Shown here one piece after another: positions 21,020 through 33,665 of a DNA stretch of 64,000 nucleotides. A program made the position numbers and the translations under genes. The stretch is from assembly GCA_030762935.1 (NCBI GenBank), contig CM060890.1, forward strand, positions 153,856,129 through 153,920,128, in the 5' to 3' direction. The DNA is from Hymenopus coronatus. Lineage: Eukaryota > Arthropoda > Insecta > Mantodea > Hymenopodidae. Below the pieces are notes generated by a model. The model saw only the letters and a list, made by a program, of their open reading frames with translations. It did not search any database and was not told where the DNA came from. The first letter of the stretch is position 1, and every line of letters begins with the position of its first letter.

Positions 21020-23900
21020 ATGAATGATGCCCTGACCTCAACACCAGGCTGGATGATGGGATGCTGGACGACAAGCTGGATACTGTCTCTTAAAGCCGGT
21101 AATGTTTTCAACCACAATTATATATTTAGCTTTATGCATTTAAATGTGCAATGTGTTAGGAACAAACTGCATGAGCTTGAAGTCATTTTATCATCCACTT
21201 ACAAACATGTGAATGTGATTTGTCTCACAGAACATTGGCTTAATGAAGACGAATATCCCTTGTATAGTATTCCAGGTTATACTTTTGCAAATATATATTG
21301 TCGTTCTAATAAAAAAAAATGGAGGTGCTGGTATTCTTGTTAAAAATAATGCACATTCTAAAAATAAAACACACACAGCACATCTAAATGATGAAACAAA
21401 TTTTGAACATGTTGTCACAGAACTAAATGTGGGAAACATAAAAATTCTCCTTGTCTGCTTATATAGGTCACCCAATGGATTATTCACCAGTTTTGTCCAG
21501 AAACTGGACATCCTTCTGTCCATACTCTCACGTGAGAAAAAATATATTGCTATATGCGGAGATCTAAATGTTGATTTTCTTGTTGACTTGGCAGAAAAAC
21601 ATAGTTTATTTACTTTGCTTCAAACTTATAATCTGATGCCTATTATAAATACAGCAACAAGAATCACAAGTTCCAGTAGAACATGTCTAGATCAGATAAT
21701 TATTAACACTAATGCTCTACCTTTTACAACCAGTAATACCGGGATTGGTATATCTGATCATAATGCTGTCCTTCTTCAACTGCTGCCACCACCAAGCAAA
21801 ATAAATGGTCAGACATATCAAAATGAAGCTTTTCTGAAGCAGTGTATCTCAACTCGGAATATAGATTACTTCAACTTTTTATTGAGTAAAGAATCCTGGG
21901 AGGATGTGTCGAATGAGCAGGACACTAATAAAAAGGCAGATATCTTCATAGGCTGTATAACATACTATTACAACATTGCTTTTCCTTATAAAAAATATAA
22001 TTCACCACCAAAGCACTCGCAGTCTAGAAATTGGATAACAAAAGGAATTATTAAATCTTGCAACAGGAAACGATTCCTTCATGAACTGCATAAAACTAGT
22101 ACAGACCCTGCCTTCAAAGCTTATTTTAAACAGTATTGTAGTATTCTCAACAAAGTGGTTATAGAAGCAAAGAAAAGGAGTAACAAAGAATTTATTTTAA
22201 ATAGTGATAATAAGGGCAAGGCTCTTTGGAATGTTGTAAGAAGGGAGGTAAACACATCTAACTATTCAAGTAAAATCAGGTTATCTCATAGTGGAGAACT
22301 AATCTCAAACTCTCAAAAAGTCTCAAATATATTCAATGAACACTTCACTAATATAGCTAAAATCTTATCAAGCTCAATAGGTAGTGCTTCCTTAAATCCA
22401 ACCAGCAATATTGCTGTAAATAGCAACACTATGTTTCTCTATCCCGTCACAGAGGATGAAATTCTGAAAATAACAAGGAACCTGAAAAACAAAAGCTCTT
22501 GTGGCATCGATGAAATTCCAGATTCTCTGGTTAAGCAATCTGTACACCACCTCTCAAAGCCACTAATGGATATTTGTAATGCCACACTTGAAACAGGATG
22601 CTTTCCAAATGTATTTAAGACAGCTAAAGTAAAACCTTTATTCAAGAAAGGGGAAAAAAACAATGTAGAAAATTATAGACCCATTTCCTTATTATCTGTA
22701 TTTTCAAAAATCCTTGAGAAAATTATGTACAATAGAATTGTTCCATTCTTAGAAAAGCATAAGATTATATCAGAATCTGAGTTTGGCTTCAGGAAAGGAA
22801 AATCAATAAATAGTGCAATTTTTTCTTTCATAGAAAATATCCTTAATGCTAAGGACAAAAAAGAGCAAGTGGCAGGTCTATTCTTAGATTTAACTAAAGC
22901 ATTTGATACAGTAGATCATAAAATTCTGATACAGAAGCTTGATGCCTGTGGTGTCCGAGGACTAGCCAACAAATGGTTTGTCTCCTCTCTTGAAAACAGA
23001 TACCAAATTGTTGAAATAGAAGGTGTATGTTCAAATTCTGCTGCTATAGAAAGCGGCGTTCCTCAAGGATCCATACTAGGACCAGTTCTATTTTTAATCT
23101 ACATCAACGATCTTCCTTCTCACCTATCACCCATTAGTAGTGTTTTCATTACAGATGATACAAACCTTATTTTCAGAAGTAGTGAAGAAAGACTTATGCA
23201 GGCAGAAATCAATTATACTACTACTGAATTGCAGAAATGGATGACAAGTAATAAACTTCATATAAATATAAGTAAAACTGTATCTCTTAGTTTCAATCAA
23301 CAATTGGGAGTTCATAATCCTGTTCAAATTTCAATTTTTAATACATTGATTAATGAGAGTCATTCTACCAAGTTCTTAGGGATTGTTATTGATTCTCAGC
23401 TCAGTTGGACAGAGCATGTCAATTTTCTTACTAATAAATTAAGTCGTATATACTATGCTATAAGGCTACTAGCTAAAGCGTGCAGCTTAGATGTCCTAAA
23501 AACAGTGTATTTCGGTTATATAAACTCATTACTGACATATGGAATCCCCTTCTGGGGATCTGCCAACAATTGTATTAAGGTGTTTAAACTGCAGAAAAGA
23601 ATAATCAAGCAAGTGAACCAATGTACCCCAAGTAAACCACTTTTCTTAGATTTAAGAATTTTACCATTACCATGTATTTATATCTTAGAGACAGTTTCCT
23701 TTATACATGACAATAAGAGAATTTTTAAACTCAACAATGAACACCATTCTTACAACACAAGAAAACATCAACAGCAATCCATCTCCAACAACACAGATTA
23801 ACTAAAAGCTTAAATTCAGTTTCCCACAAAGGTGTTAACTTATATAATAAACTCCCTGATGCAAAGCATTTAAGAAGAAGGTTAAAAATCTACTCCTAAA
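21020..23900 (+). pseudogene. LINE ORF2: endonuclease plus reverse transcriptase, frameshifted
   Basis: The endonuclease starts in one frame (FSFMHLNVQCVRNK, VNVICLTEHWLNEDE) and changes frame in a run of nine A at about 21309-21317. It continues with NGGAGILVKNN, LLVCLYRSPNG, ICGDLNVDFL and GISDHNAVLLQ. The frame from 21243 then stays open to 23801 and includes RT motifs YRPISLLSVFSKILEKIM, SEFGFRKGKS, FLDLTKAFDTVDHK, GVPQGSILGPVLFLIYIND and ITDDTNLIF. The usual FADD motif is ITDD here, with both catalytic Asp residues kept. After 23801 the C-terminal SLNSVSHKGVNLYNKLPD and FYSVDEFMN continue in shifted frames. The motif set fits CR1/L2/Jockey-group elements. Confidence 0.9.
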
Positions 23901-24279
23901 CTATATGTTTTATTCCGTTGATGAATTCATGAATACATCTTTTTGATTATGTGCTAAAAATACTTGTTTATTTGGAAAACTTTGCCACATGAGCCATCCA
24001 GCTATGTATGCGTAAATAAGTTGATTTCTCTAACACTGAAACATTGTTTGTTGCATGGGTCCTGTTCATCTAAGGATGTACTTCGGCACAAGAGAAACCT
24101 CAACGACTGCCTCAAGACAGGATTAGCTTAGCAACAATTATACTCGTTTTGATCAATACTGTAAAATATAATGTATATAGAAGTGTAAGAGATTTGTTAA
24201 ATTATGTATTATTTGTTTTTGACGAATACAATGAATTCATTGTATTTCTTAAGGTGAATAAATTCTATTCTATTCTATG
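23901..24279 (+). other. 3' UTR of the CR1-like LINE
   Basis: AT-rich sequence after the ORF2 C terminus. It includes CACATGAGCCATCCAGC, GTACTTCGGCACAAGAG and a terminal AAATTCTATTCTATTCTA. The short ATTCT tail, instead of poly(A), is typical of CR1-type priming. The satellite resumes immediately at TGCTATACTTGC. Confidence 0.75.
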
Positions 24280-24925
24280 CTATACTTGCTAGCATATGTA
24301 GGCACCTGCTTTTAAGTGTCAGTCTTACATACGGAAAAACAATTAACATGATGCTACACTTGCTAGTATCTGTAGGCATCTGCTTATAAGTGTCAGTCCT
24401 ACATATGGAAAAACAATTAACATGATGCTACACTTGCTAGTAACTGTAGGCATCTGCTTATAAGTGATAGTCCTACATATGAAAAAAAAACAACTAACAT
24501 GATGCTATACTTGCCAGCATGTGTAGGCATCTGCTTATAAGTGTCAGTCCTACATATGGAAAAACAATTAACATGATGCTATACTTGCTAGTATCTGTAG
24601 GCATCTGCTTATAAGTGATAGTCCTACATATGGAAAAACAATTAACATGATGCTATACTTGCTAGTATCTGTAGCCATCTGCTTATAAGTGATAGTCCTA
24701 CATATGGAAAATCAATTAACATGATGCTATACTTGCCAGCATGTGTAGGCATCTGCTTCTAAGTGTCAATCCTACATATGGCAAATCAATTAACATGATG
24801 CTATACTTGCTAGTATCTGTAGCCATCTGCTTATAAGTGATAGTCCTACATATGTAAAAACAATTAACATGATGCTATACTTGCTAGCATATGTAGGCAT
24901 ATGCTTATAAGTGTCAGTCCTACAT
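24280..24925. repeat. 74-bp satellite, continuation after the LINE (about 9 units)
   Basis: The same 74-bp unit in the same orientation as the main array. It resumes at the point where that array was cut at 20297. It ends within a unit at AGTGTCAGTCCTACAT, and the next bases, TTGGTGCGGTCACTCCC, already belong to the 22-bp minisatellite. Confidence 0.93.
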
Positions 24926-27900
24926 TTGGTGCGGTCACTCCCTCTAATCGTTCGGTCACTCCTTTGGTTTCGCACAGTCACTCGCTTGGTAACCGCGCGG
25001 TCGCTCCCTTGGATTTACGCGGTCCCTCACTTGGTCTCGCACGGTCAATTTCTTGGCGTCGCGGGGTCAATCCATTGGTCTCCAACGGTCACTGCATTGG
25101 TGTCGCGTGGTCACTCTCTTGGTCTCGCGCGGTCACCCCCTTGGTCTCCCGCAGTCACTCCCTTAATCTCTCACTCTCTTGGTCTCGCTCGGTCACTCCC
25201 TTGGTGTTGCGCGGTAACTCCCTTGGTGTCGCGCGGCCACACCCTTGGTGTCCTGCGGTCACTCCCTTGGTCTCGCGCGGTCACTCCCTTGGTCTCGCGC
25301 GGTCACTCCCTTGGTCTCGTGCGGTCACTCCCTTGGTCCTGCTCGGTCACTCCCTTGGTCTCGCGCGGTCCTTCCCTTGGAGTCGCGCGGTCACTCCCTA
25401 GTCTCGCGCAGTCACTCCCTTCGTCTATGGCGGTCACTCCCTTGGTATCGCGCGCTCACTACTTTGGTGTCACGCGGTCACATCCTTGGTCTCGCGCGGT
25501 CACTCCCTTGGTGTCGCGGGGTCACTCAATTGGTCACGCGCGTTCACTCCCTTGGTCTCGCACGTTCAATCCATTGGTCACGAGCGTTCACTCCCTTGAG
25601 GTCGCGCGGTCACTCCATTTGTCTCGCGCGGTCACTTTCTTGGTGTGGCGCGGTCACCCCCTTGTTCTTGCGCGATCACTCCCTTGGTCTCTCCCGTTCA
25701 TTCCCTTGGTCTCGCGCGGTCACTCCCTTGGTTTCGCGCGGTCAATCCCTCGGTGTCGCGCGGTCACTCCCTTAGTCTCGCGCGGTCACTCCCTTGGTGT
25801 CGCGGGGTCAATCCCTTGGTCTCACGCGGTCACTCCCTTGGTCATGAACGGTCACTCCGTTTGGTCTCGAGCGGTCACTCCCTTGGTCTAACGCGGCCAC
25901 TCCCTTGGTGTCGCGCGGTCACTCGCTTGGTCTCGCGCGGTTATTTTCTTGGTGTCGCGCGTTCTGTATTTTGGTCTCGCGCGGTCAATCCTTTTGTTTC
26001 GCGCGGTCACTCCCTTGGTCTAGCTGGGTCACCCCTTTAGTCACGCGCGGTCATTTCTTGGTCTCGCTCGGTCACCCCATGGTGTCACGCGGTCACCCCC
26101 TTTTTTACGCGCGGTCACCCTCTTGGTCTCGTGCGGTCACTCCCTCGGTCTCGAGCGGTCACTCCCTTGGTCTCGCGTGGTGACTCCCTAGGTCTCGCGC
26201 GGGCACTACTTTGGTGTCCCGCGGTCACTTCCTTGTCGCGCGGTCACTTCCTTGGTGTCGTGCGGCAGCTCCTTCTATTTGCTCGGTCACTCACTTGGTT
26301 TCAAACGGTCACTCGCTTGTATACGCGCGGTCACACCCTTGATCTCTAGCGGTCACTCCCTTGGTGTCGCGCGGTCACCCACTTGGTCTCGCGCGGTCAT
26401 TCCCTTAGTCTCGCGCGGTCACTCTCTTGGTCTAGCCCGGTAAATCCCTTGGTCTCGCACGGTCACACGCTTGATCTCGCGTGGTCACTACCTAGGTGTC
26501 GCGCGGTCACTCCCTTGGTCTCACGCGGTCACTCCCTTGGTCTCGCGCGGTAAATTTCTTGGTGTCACGCGGTCACTCACTTGATCTCCAGCGGTCATTC
26601 CCTTAGTGTCGCGCGGTCACTCACTTCGTCTCGCGCGGTCACTCTCTTGGTCTAGCGACGTCAATCCCTTGGTCTCGCACGGTCACTCCATTGGTCTCGC
26701 GCGGTCACTCCCATTGTCTCGCGCGGTCACTCCCTTGGTGTCTGCGTTCACTCCGCTTGTCTTGCGCGGTAACTTCCTTGGTGTCGCGCGTTCACTCTCT
26801 TGGTCTCGCGCGGTCACTCTTTTGGTGTGGCGGTGTCACCTCCTTAGTATCGCACGGTCACACCCTTGGTTTCCAGCGGTCACTCCCTATGTTTCGCGCG
26901 GTCGCAATCTTTTTCTCGCTCGATCACACCCTTGGTATCGCGCGGTCACTCCCTTTGTTTCGCGCGGTCACCTCCTTGGTCTCCCGCGGTCACTCTCTTG
27001 ATCTCGTGTGATCATTCCCTTGGTCTCGTGCAGTCACTCCCTTGATCTCACGCGGTCACTCCCTATGTCTCGCGCGGGCACTACTTTGGTGTCACGTGGT
27101 CACTCCCTTGGTCTCGCATTGTCACTCACTTGATGTCCCTTGGTCTAACGCGGTCACTATCTTGGTCTCGCGCGGTAAATTTCTTGGTGTCGCGCGGTCT
27201 GTACCTTGGTCTTCCGCGACACTCCCTTTGTTTTGCGCGGTCACTCCCTTGGTCTAGCGCGGTCACTCCCTTGGTCACGCGAATCATACCCTTGGTCCCG
27301 CTCGGTCACACCCTTGGTGTCGCGCGGTCACTCCCTTTGTGTAGCGCGGTCACTTTCTTGGTCTCGTGGGGTCACTCCCTTGGTCTCGCGCAGTCATTCC
27401 CTTGGTATCTCGCGGTTAGTCAATTAGTGTGGCGCTGTCACTCCCTTGGTGTTATCCGGTCACACCCTTGGTTTCCAGCGGTCACTCCCTTGGTGTCGCA
27501 CGGTCACTCCCTTGGTGTCGTGCGGCAGCTCCTTCTGTTTGCTCGATCACTCCCTTGGTTTCAAACGGTCACTCGCTTGTAAACGCGCGGGCTCTCCCTG
27601 GGTTTCGCGCGGTCACAAGCTTGGTCTCGCGCGCTAAATTTCTTTGTGTCGCGCGGTCACTCCCTTGGTGACGTATGGTCACTCTTTTGGTCTCGCGCGG
27701 TCACTCCCTTGGTCTCGCGCGGTAACTCTCTTGGTCTATCGCGGTCAATCCCTTGGTCTCGCGCGGTCACTCGATTGTTCTCGTGCGGTCACTCCCTTGA
27801 TCGTGCGGTCACTCCCTTGGTCTCGCGGAGTCATTCTCTTGGTCTAGCGCGGTCACTCCCTTGGGTCACGCTATCACTCCCTTAGTGTCGTGCGGACACA

Positions 27901-30900
27901 CGCTTGGTCTCTCGCGGTCACTCCCTTGGTGTCGCGCGTTCCACCCTTGGTCTCTCGCGTTCATTCTCTTGGTCTCGCGGGCTCAATCTCTTGTCTTCAC
28001 ATGGTCACTCCCTTGGTTTCGCGCTTTCACCCCCTAGTCTCGCGCAGTCACTCCCTTGGTCTATGGCAGTCACTCCCTTGGTAACGCGCGGTCACTCCTT
28101 TGATCTGGCGCGGTCACTCCCTTAGTGTCATGTGGTCATTTCCTTGGCCTCTCGCAGTCACTCCCTTGGTGTAGCGCGGTCACTCCCTTGGTCTCGCGGC
28201 CACTTCCTTGGTGCCTCGCGGTCACTCACTTGGTGTCACGCGGTGACTCCGTTGGTCTCATGCGGTCACTCCCTTGGTCTCGCGAAGTCACTCAATTAGT
28301 CATGCGAGATCACTCCCTTGGTCTCGCTCGTTCACTCCATTGGTCTCGAGAGGTCACTCCCTTGGTGTCGCGCGGTCACTCCCTTTGTCTTGCGCGGTCA
28401 CTCCCTTGGTCTCGCGCGGCCATTCAATTGGTCTCTCGCGTTCACTCCCTTTTTTTCTCGCGTTCCTTCCCTTGGTCTCGCGCGGTCTCTCCCTTGGTTT
28501 CGCGCTGTCAATCCCTTGGTGTCGCGCGGTCACTCCCTTGGTCTCCCGTGGTCACTCCCTTAGTCACGAGCGGTCACTCCCTTGGTCTTACGCGTTCCCT
28601 CCGTTGGTGTCGCGCGGTCACTCCGTTGGTCTCGAACGGTCACTCCTTTGGTCTCGAACGGACACTCCCTTGGTGTCGCGCGCTCACTCCCTTGGTCTCG
28701 CGCGGTCACTACCTTGATCTCGAACGGTCACTCCCATGTTCTCGAACGGTCACTCCCGTGGTCTCGAGCGGTCACTACCTTGGTGTCACGCGTTCACTCC
28801 ATTGGTTTCGAAAGTTCACTCCCGTGTTCTCGCGTGGTCACTCCGTTGGTCTCGAACAGTTACTCCCTTGGTCTCGAGCGATCACTCTCTTGGTCTCACG
28901 CGGTCTCTCCCTTGGTGTCGCGCGGTCACCCCCTTCTTGTCGCGCTGTCACTCCCTTGGTGTCGCCCGGTCACCTTATTCGCGCGGTCACTCCCTTAGTG
29001 TTGCCCTGTCAAACCCTTGGTGCCGCGCTGTCACAACTTTGGTCTCCAACGGTCACTCCCTTGTTATGCGCGGTCACACTATTGGTGTCGCGAGCTCATT
29101 CACTTGGTGTCGTGCGGTCACTCCCTCTGATCGCTGTCACTCCCTTGGTTTCGTACGGTCACTCGGTTGGTAACGCACGGTCACTCCCTTGGTTTCGCGC
29201 GATCACTCGCTTGATGTCGCGCGGTCCCTCGTTTGGTCTCGCGCGGTCACTCCCTTGGTCTCGCGCGGTCACTCTCTTGGACTCGCACGGTCACTCCCTT
29301 GGTGTCACGCGGTGATTCCCTTGGTGTCGCGCGGCCACACCCTTGGTCTCGCGTGGTCGTTCCCTTGGTCTCGCGGGCTCAATTCCTTGGTCTGGCGCGG
29401 ACACTCCCTTGGTTTCGCGCGGTCATTCCGTTGTTCTCGCGCGGTCGTTCCCTTGGACTCGCGGGTTAATCCCTTAGCCTGGAGCGGTCACTCCCTTGGT
29501 CTCGCGCGGTCACTCCCTTGGTCTTGCGCGGTCCTTCTTTTGAAGTCGCGCCTTCACCCCCTAGTCTCGCGCAGTCACTCCCTTTGTCCATGGCAGTTAC
29601 TCCTTTGGTATCGCGCGGTCACTCTACCTTGGAGTCGCGCGGTCACTCCAATGGTCTCCCGCGGTCGCTCTTGGTTTCGCGCGGTGACTCCCTTGGTGTC
29701 ATGTGGTAATTTCCTTGGTATCTCGCAGTCATTCCCTGGATGTCGCGCGGTCGCTCCCTTGGTCTATCACGGCCACTCCCTTTTTGCCACACGGTCACTC
29801 CCTTGGTCTCTCGCGGTCAGTCCCTTGGTGTCGCGTGGTCAATCCCTTGGTCTCGTGCGGTCACTCCCTTGTTCTCGTGCGGTCATTCCCGTGGTCTCGC
29901 GCGGTCACTCCATTGGTCTCGAACGGTCACTCCCATGGTCTCGCGCGGTCACACACTTGGTCTCGCGCGGTCACTCCCTTGGTTTGGCGCGGCCACTCCC
30001 TTCTTGTGCGGCCACTACCTTGGTGTCGCCCGGTCACTTCCTTGGTGTTGCGATATCTCTCCCTTGGTCTCGCGCGGTCACTACCTTGGTCTCGTGCGGT
30101 CACTTCCTTGGTGTCGCGCGTTCACTCCCTTGATGTCGCGCGGTCACTCCCTTGGTTGTGCGCGGTCATTCCCTTATTAAGCACGGTCACTCTCTTGGTC
30201 TCGCGCTTCTTTCCCTTGGTCTTGTTCGGTCACTCCCTTGGTCTCGCGCGGTCCTTCCCTTGAAATCACGCCTTCACCCCCTAGTCTCGCGCAGTCACTC
30301 CCTTGGTCTATGGCGGTCTCTCCCTTGGTATCGCGCGGTCACTACCTTGGAGTCGCGTGGTGACTCCCATGGTTTCCCGCGTTCACTCCCTCGGTCTCGC
30401 TCGTTCACTCGCTTAGTCTCGTACGGTCACTCCGTTGGTCTCGCGCTGTCACGCGATTACTCCCTTGGGATCGCGCGTCCACACCCTTAGTCTCTCGCGA
30501 TCACTCCCTTGGTGTCGCGCGGCCACATCCTTAGTCTCTCGCGGTCCTTCCATTGGAGTCGCGCGGTCTCTACCTTGGTGTTGCGCGGTTACTCTCTTGG
30601 TCTCGCGCAGTCACTCCCTAGGTGTAGCGCGTTCACTCTCTTGGTCTCGCGCAGTCACTCCCTTTGTGTCGCGCGGTCACTTCCTTGGTATCATGCGGCC
30701 AACTCTTGGTCTCGCGCGGTCACTCCCTTGGTGTCCTGCGTTCACTCCCTTGGTCTCGCGCAGTCACTCCCTTGGTCTTACGCGGTCACTCCCTTGGTCT
30801 AGTACGGTCCTTCCCTTGGAGTCGCGCGGTCACCCCTTAGTCTCCCGCATTCATACCTTGGTCTATGGCGGTCACTACCTTGGTCTCGCGCGATAACGCC

Positions 30901-33368
30901 CTTGGTGTCACGCGGTGACTCCATTGGTCTCACGTGGTCACTTTTCTTGTCTCGCGCGGTCACTTCCTTAGTGTCGCGCGGTCACTCCCTTGGTCTCGCA
31001 CGGTTACACCCTTTGTCTGCCGCGTTCACACCCTAGGTCCCGCGCAGTCATTCCCTTGGTGTCGCGCGGTCACTCTCTTGGTTTGGCGCGGTGACTCGCT
31101 TGGTCTCGCGCATTCACTCCCTTGGTCCCGCGAGTTCACTCCCTTCGTTAGGCGCAGTCACTCCCTTGGTCTCACACGGTCACTCCCTTGGTGTCGCGCG
31201 GTCTGTACCTTGGTCTCGCGCGGTCACCCTTCGTGTCGAGCGGTCACCTCCTTAATGTCGCGCGGTCACTCCCTTCGTCTCGCGCGGTCCTTCCCTTTGG
31301 CCTCGAACGGTCACTCCCATGTTCTCCCGCGTTCACTCCCTTGGTCTCGCGCGGTCTCTCCCTTGGTCTCGCGCGTATACTGTCTTGGTGTCGCGTGGTC
31401 ACTCCCTTCCTCTCGCATTGTCACTCCCTCTCGCATTGTCACTCCCCTGGTGTCCCGCTGTCACTCCGTTGATCTCGCGCGGTCATTCCCTGGATGTCGT
31501 GAGGTCACTCTCTTGGTGTGGCGCTGTCACTCCCATGCTGTCTCGCGGTCACACCCTTGGTTTCCAGCGGTCGCACTCTTTTTGTCGCGCGGTCACTCCC
31601 TTGGTGTCGTGCGGCAGCTCCTTCTGATTGCTCGGCACTCCCCTGGATTCAAACTATCACTCGCCTGTAAACATGCGGTCTCATCCTTGGTTTCGCGCGG
31701 TCAATCGCATGGTCTCGCGCGGTAAATTTCTTGGTGTCACGCGGTCACTCCCTTGGTCTCCAGCGGTCACTTCCTTAGTGTCACGCGGTGGTCTCGCGCA
31801 GTCACTCCCTTTGTTTCGCGCTGTCACTCTCTTGATCTCGCGCGGTCACTCCCTTGGTCACGCGCGGTCATTCCCTTGGTCTAGCTCGGTCTTGCGCGGT
31901 CTCTCCCTTGTACTCGAGCGGTCACTCCCCTTGTCTCGCGCGGTCAATCGCATGGTCTCGCGCGGTAAATTTCTTGGTGTCACGCGGTCACTCCCTTGGT
32001 CTCCAGCGGTCACTTCCTTAGTGTCACGCGGTGGTCTCGCGCAGTCACTCCCTTTGTTTCGCGCTGTCACTCTCTTGATCTCGCGCGGTCACTCCCTTGG
32101 TCACGCGCGGTCATTCCCTTGGTCTAGCTCGGTCTTGCGCGGTCTCTCCCTTGTACTCGAGCGGTCACTCCCCTTGTCTCGCGCTGTCACTCCCTTGGTT
32201 TCGCGCGGTCACTTCCTTGGTGTCGCGCGGTCACTCCCTTGGTCTCGCACGGTCATTCACTTGGTGTCGCGCGGACATTCCCTTGGTCTCCAGCGGACAC
32301 CCCCTTGGTGTCGCGCGGTCACTCTCATGGTCTCATGCGGTCACTGCCTCTAAGTCCGGCGGTCACGCCCTTGATCTCTGGCGGTCAATCAATTGGTCTC
32401 CGGCTTACACTCCCTTGGTCTTTGGCGGTGACTCTCTTGGTCTCCGGTGGTCACTATCTTGGTCTCGGGCGGTTGCTCCCTTGTTCAGGGTCGGTCACTC
32501 CCTTGGTGTCGCGTGTTAACACCCTTGGTCTCTCGCGGACACTAACTTGGTCTCGTGCTTACACTCCCTCAGTCTCGCGCGGTCACTCCTTTGTCTCGCG
32601 CGGTCATTCCTTGATCTCATGCGGACACTCCCTTGGTCTCGCGCGGTAACTCCCAAGGTTTCGCGCGGTTACTCCCTTGGTCTCGAGCGTTCCCTCCCTT
32701 GGTGTCGCGCGGTCACTACATTGGTGTCGCGCGGTCACTACATTGGTGTCGCGCAGTTACTCCCTTGGTCACTCGCGGTCACTCCCTCGGTGTAGCGCGG
32801 TCACTCTCTTGGTGTCACGTGGTCACTCCCTTGGACTCGAGCGGTCACTACCTTAGTCTCGCGCGGTCACTCCGTTAGGCACTCGCAGTGCTCCCTTGTT
32901 CTCGCTCGGTCACTCCCTTGGTCACGATCGGTCACTCCCTCGGTGTCGTGCGGTTACTCCCTTGGTGTCACGCGGTCGCTCCCTTGGTCTCGTCCGGTCT
33001 CACTATCTTTGTCTCCAGCGGTCTTCCATTGGTCTCTGACGTACACTCCCTCGGTCTCCGGCGATCACTCGCTTGCTTTCCGGCGGTCACTCCCTTGGTC
33101 TTCCGAGGTCACTCCCGTGGTCTACAGCGGACGCCCCCTTGGTCACGGAGGTCGCTCTCTTGATCTCGAGCGGTCGCTTCCTTGGTCTCGAGCGGACGCT
33201 CCCTTGGTCTCCGACGGTGCATCCCGTTGTCTTCGGCGGTCATTCCCCTTGTTTCTAACGTAAACTCCCTTGGTCTCCGCCGGTCAATCCTTTGGTCTCA
33301 GGTGGTCACATTATTGTCCTCCAACAGTCACTCCCTTGGTCTCGGACGTTCACTCCCTTGGACTCGGG
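24926..33368. repeat. 22-bp CpG-rich minisatellite, left part
   Basis: A head-to-tail 22-bp unit, GGTCTCGCGCGG followed by TCACTCCCTT, with much point variation (GGTGTCGCGCGG, GGTCTCGAGCGG, GGTCTCCGGCGG and so on). The unit has no stop codon in any plus frame and 22 is not divisible by three, so three units give a 22-residue peptide repeat (SRGHSLGLARSLPWSRAVTP-like) in all frames. That produces long open frames up to 396 codons with no coding meaning. From about 32.35 kb on the CTCCGGCGG form becomes common. Confidence 0.96.
31697..32182. repeat. 243-bp higher-order tandem duplication in the 22-bp array
   Basis: A block beginning GCGGTCAATCGCATGGTC at about 31697 is repeated without visible change at about 31940. 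It contains rare variants such as CGCGGTAAATTTCTTGG, TCACGCGGTGGTCTCGCGC and CTCCCTTGTACTCGAGCGG. The length is eleven units plus one base. It is a multiple of three, so an 81-residue segment repeats in frame in the overlying open frame. Near-identity against a very variable background marks it as recent. Confidence 0.9.
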
Positions 33369-33665
33369 GTCGCCCTCCGTGGTGTAATGGTTACCATGCT
33401 GACTTCATACACCCAAGGTCGCGGGTTCAAACCCGGCGGAGGACGATGGATTTTTTCGGGTGTAAAAATGCTTAGCATGGCTTCCTTTGGAAGGGAAGTA
33501 AAGCCGTTGGTCCCGTGTCGTAGATTTACGGCACGTAAAAGAACCTCAAGCCTGACAGAGAGGCTTCTGAGCAAAATTAAGCGGTCTTTCATACCCAATT
33601 TATAATGGGACGCTGAGAACCACTTCAGTTAAAGAGCGTCCATAAATAACACGGCATTTACATTT
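33369..33665 (+). mobile_element. tRNA-derived SINE inserted in the 22-bp minisatellite
   Basis: The head is tRNA-like: CCTCCGTGGTGTAATGGTTA (A box), GCGGGTTCAAACCCGGC (B box and T stem) and CGGAGGA, whose CGGAGG pairs with the 5' CCTCCG as an acceptor stem would. The body includes AAATGCTTAGCATGGCTTCC, CGGCACGTAAAAGAACCTCA and GGCTTCTGAGCAAAATTAAG; the end is AGCGTCCATAAATAACACGG followed by CATTTACATTT. Flanks read CTTGGACTCGGG (33357-33368) and CTTGGACTCAGG (33666-33677), a likely 12-bp target duplication with one mismatch, although the satellite itself produces similar words. A related truncated copy is at 13020. Confidence 0.9.

Larger units (their letters stand above)
20298..24279 (+). 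mobile_element. CR1-like LINE with esterase ORF1 and EN-RT ORF2, inserted in the 74-bp satellite
   Basis: About 4.0 kb of plus-strand LINE inside one 74-bp unit: AATTAACAC lies before it and TGCTATACTTGC after it, with no obvious target duplication. It has an SGNH-hydrolase ORF1 (to 20923), a 97-base gap, then ORF2 from 21020 with endonuclease and RT, and a 3' UTR ending in GAATAAATTCTATTCTATTC. Short terminal repeats of that kind and an ORF1 esterase are known features of CR1/L2-type elements. The 5' end is probably truncated. It has one in-frame stop and at least four frameshifts, two of them in homopolymer runs, so it is dead but young-looking. Confidence 0.88.

Noticed and set aside
33370..33445. 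A functional tRNA gene with a CAT anticodon
   Set aside because: The acceptor and T stems are good, but the anticodon stem does not pair convincingly and the SINE body follows directly.
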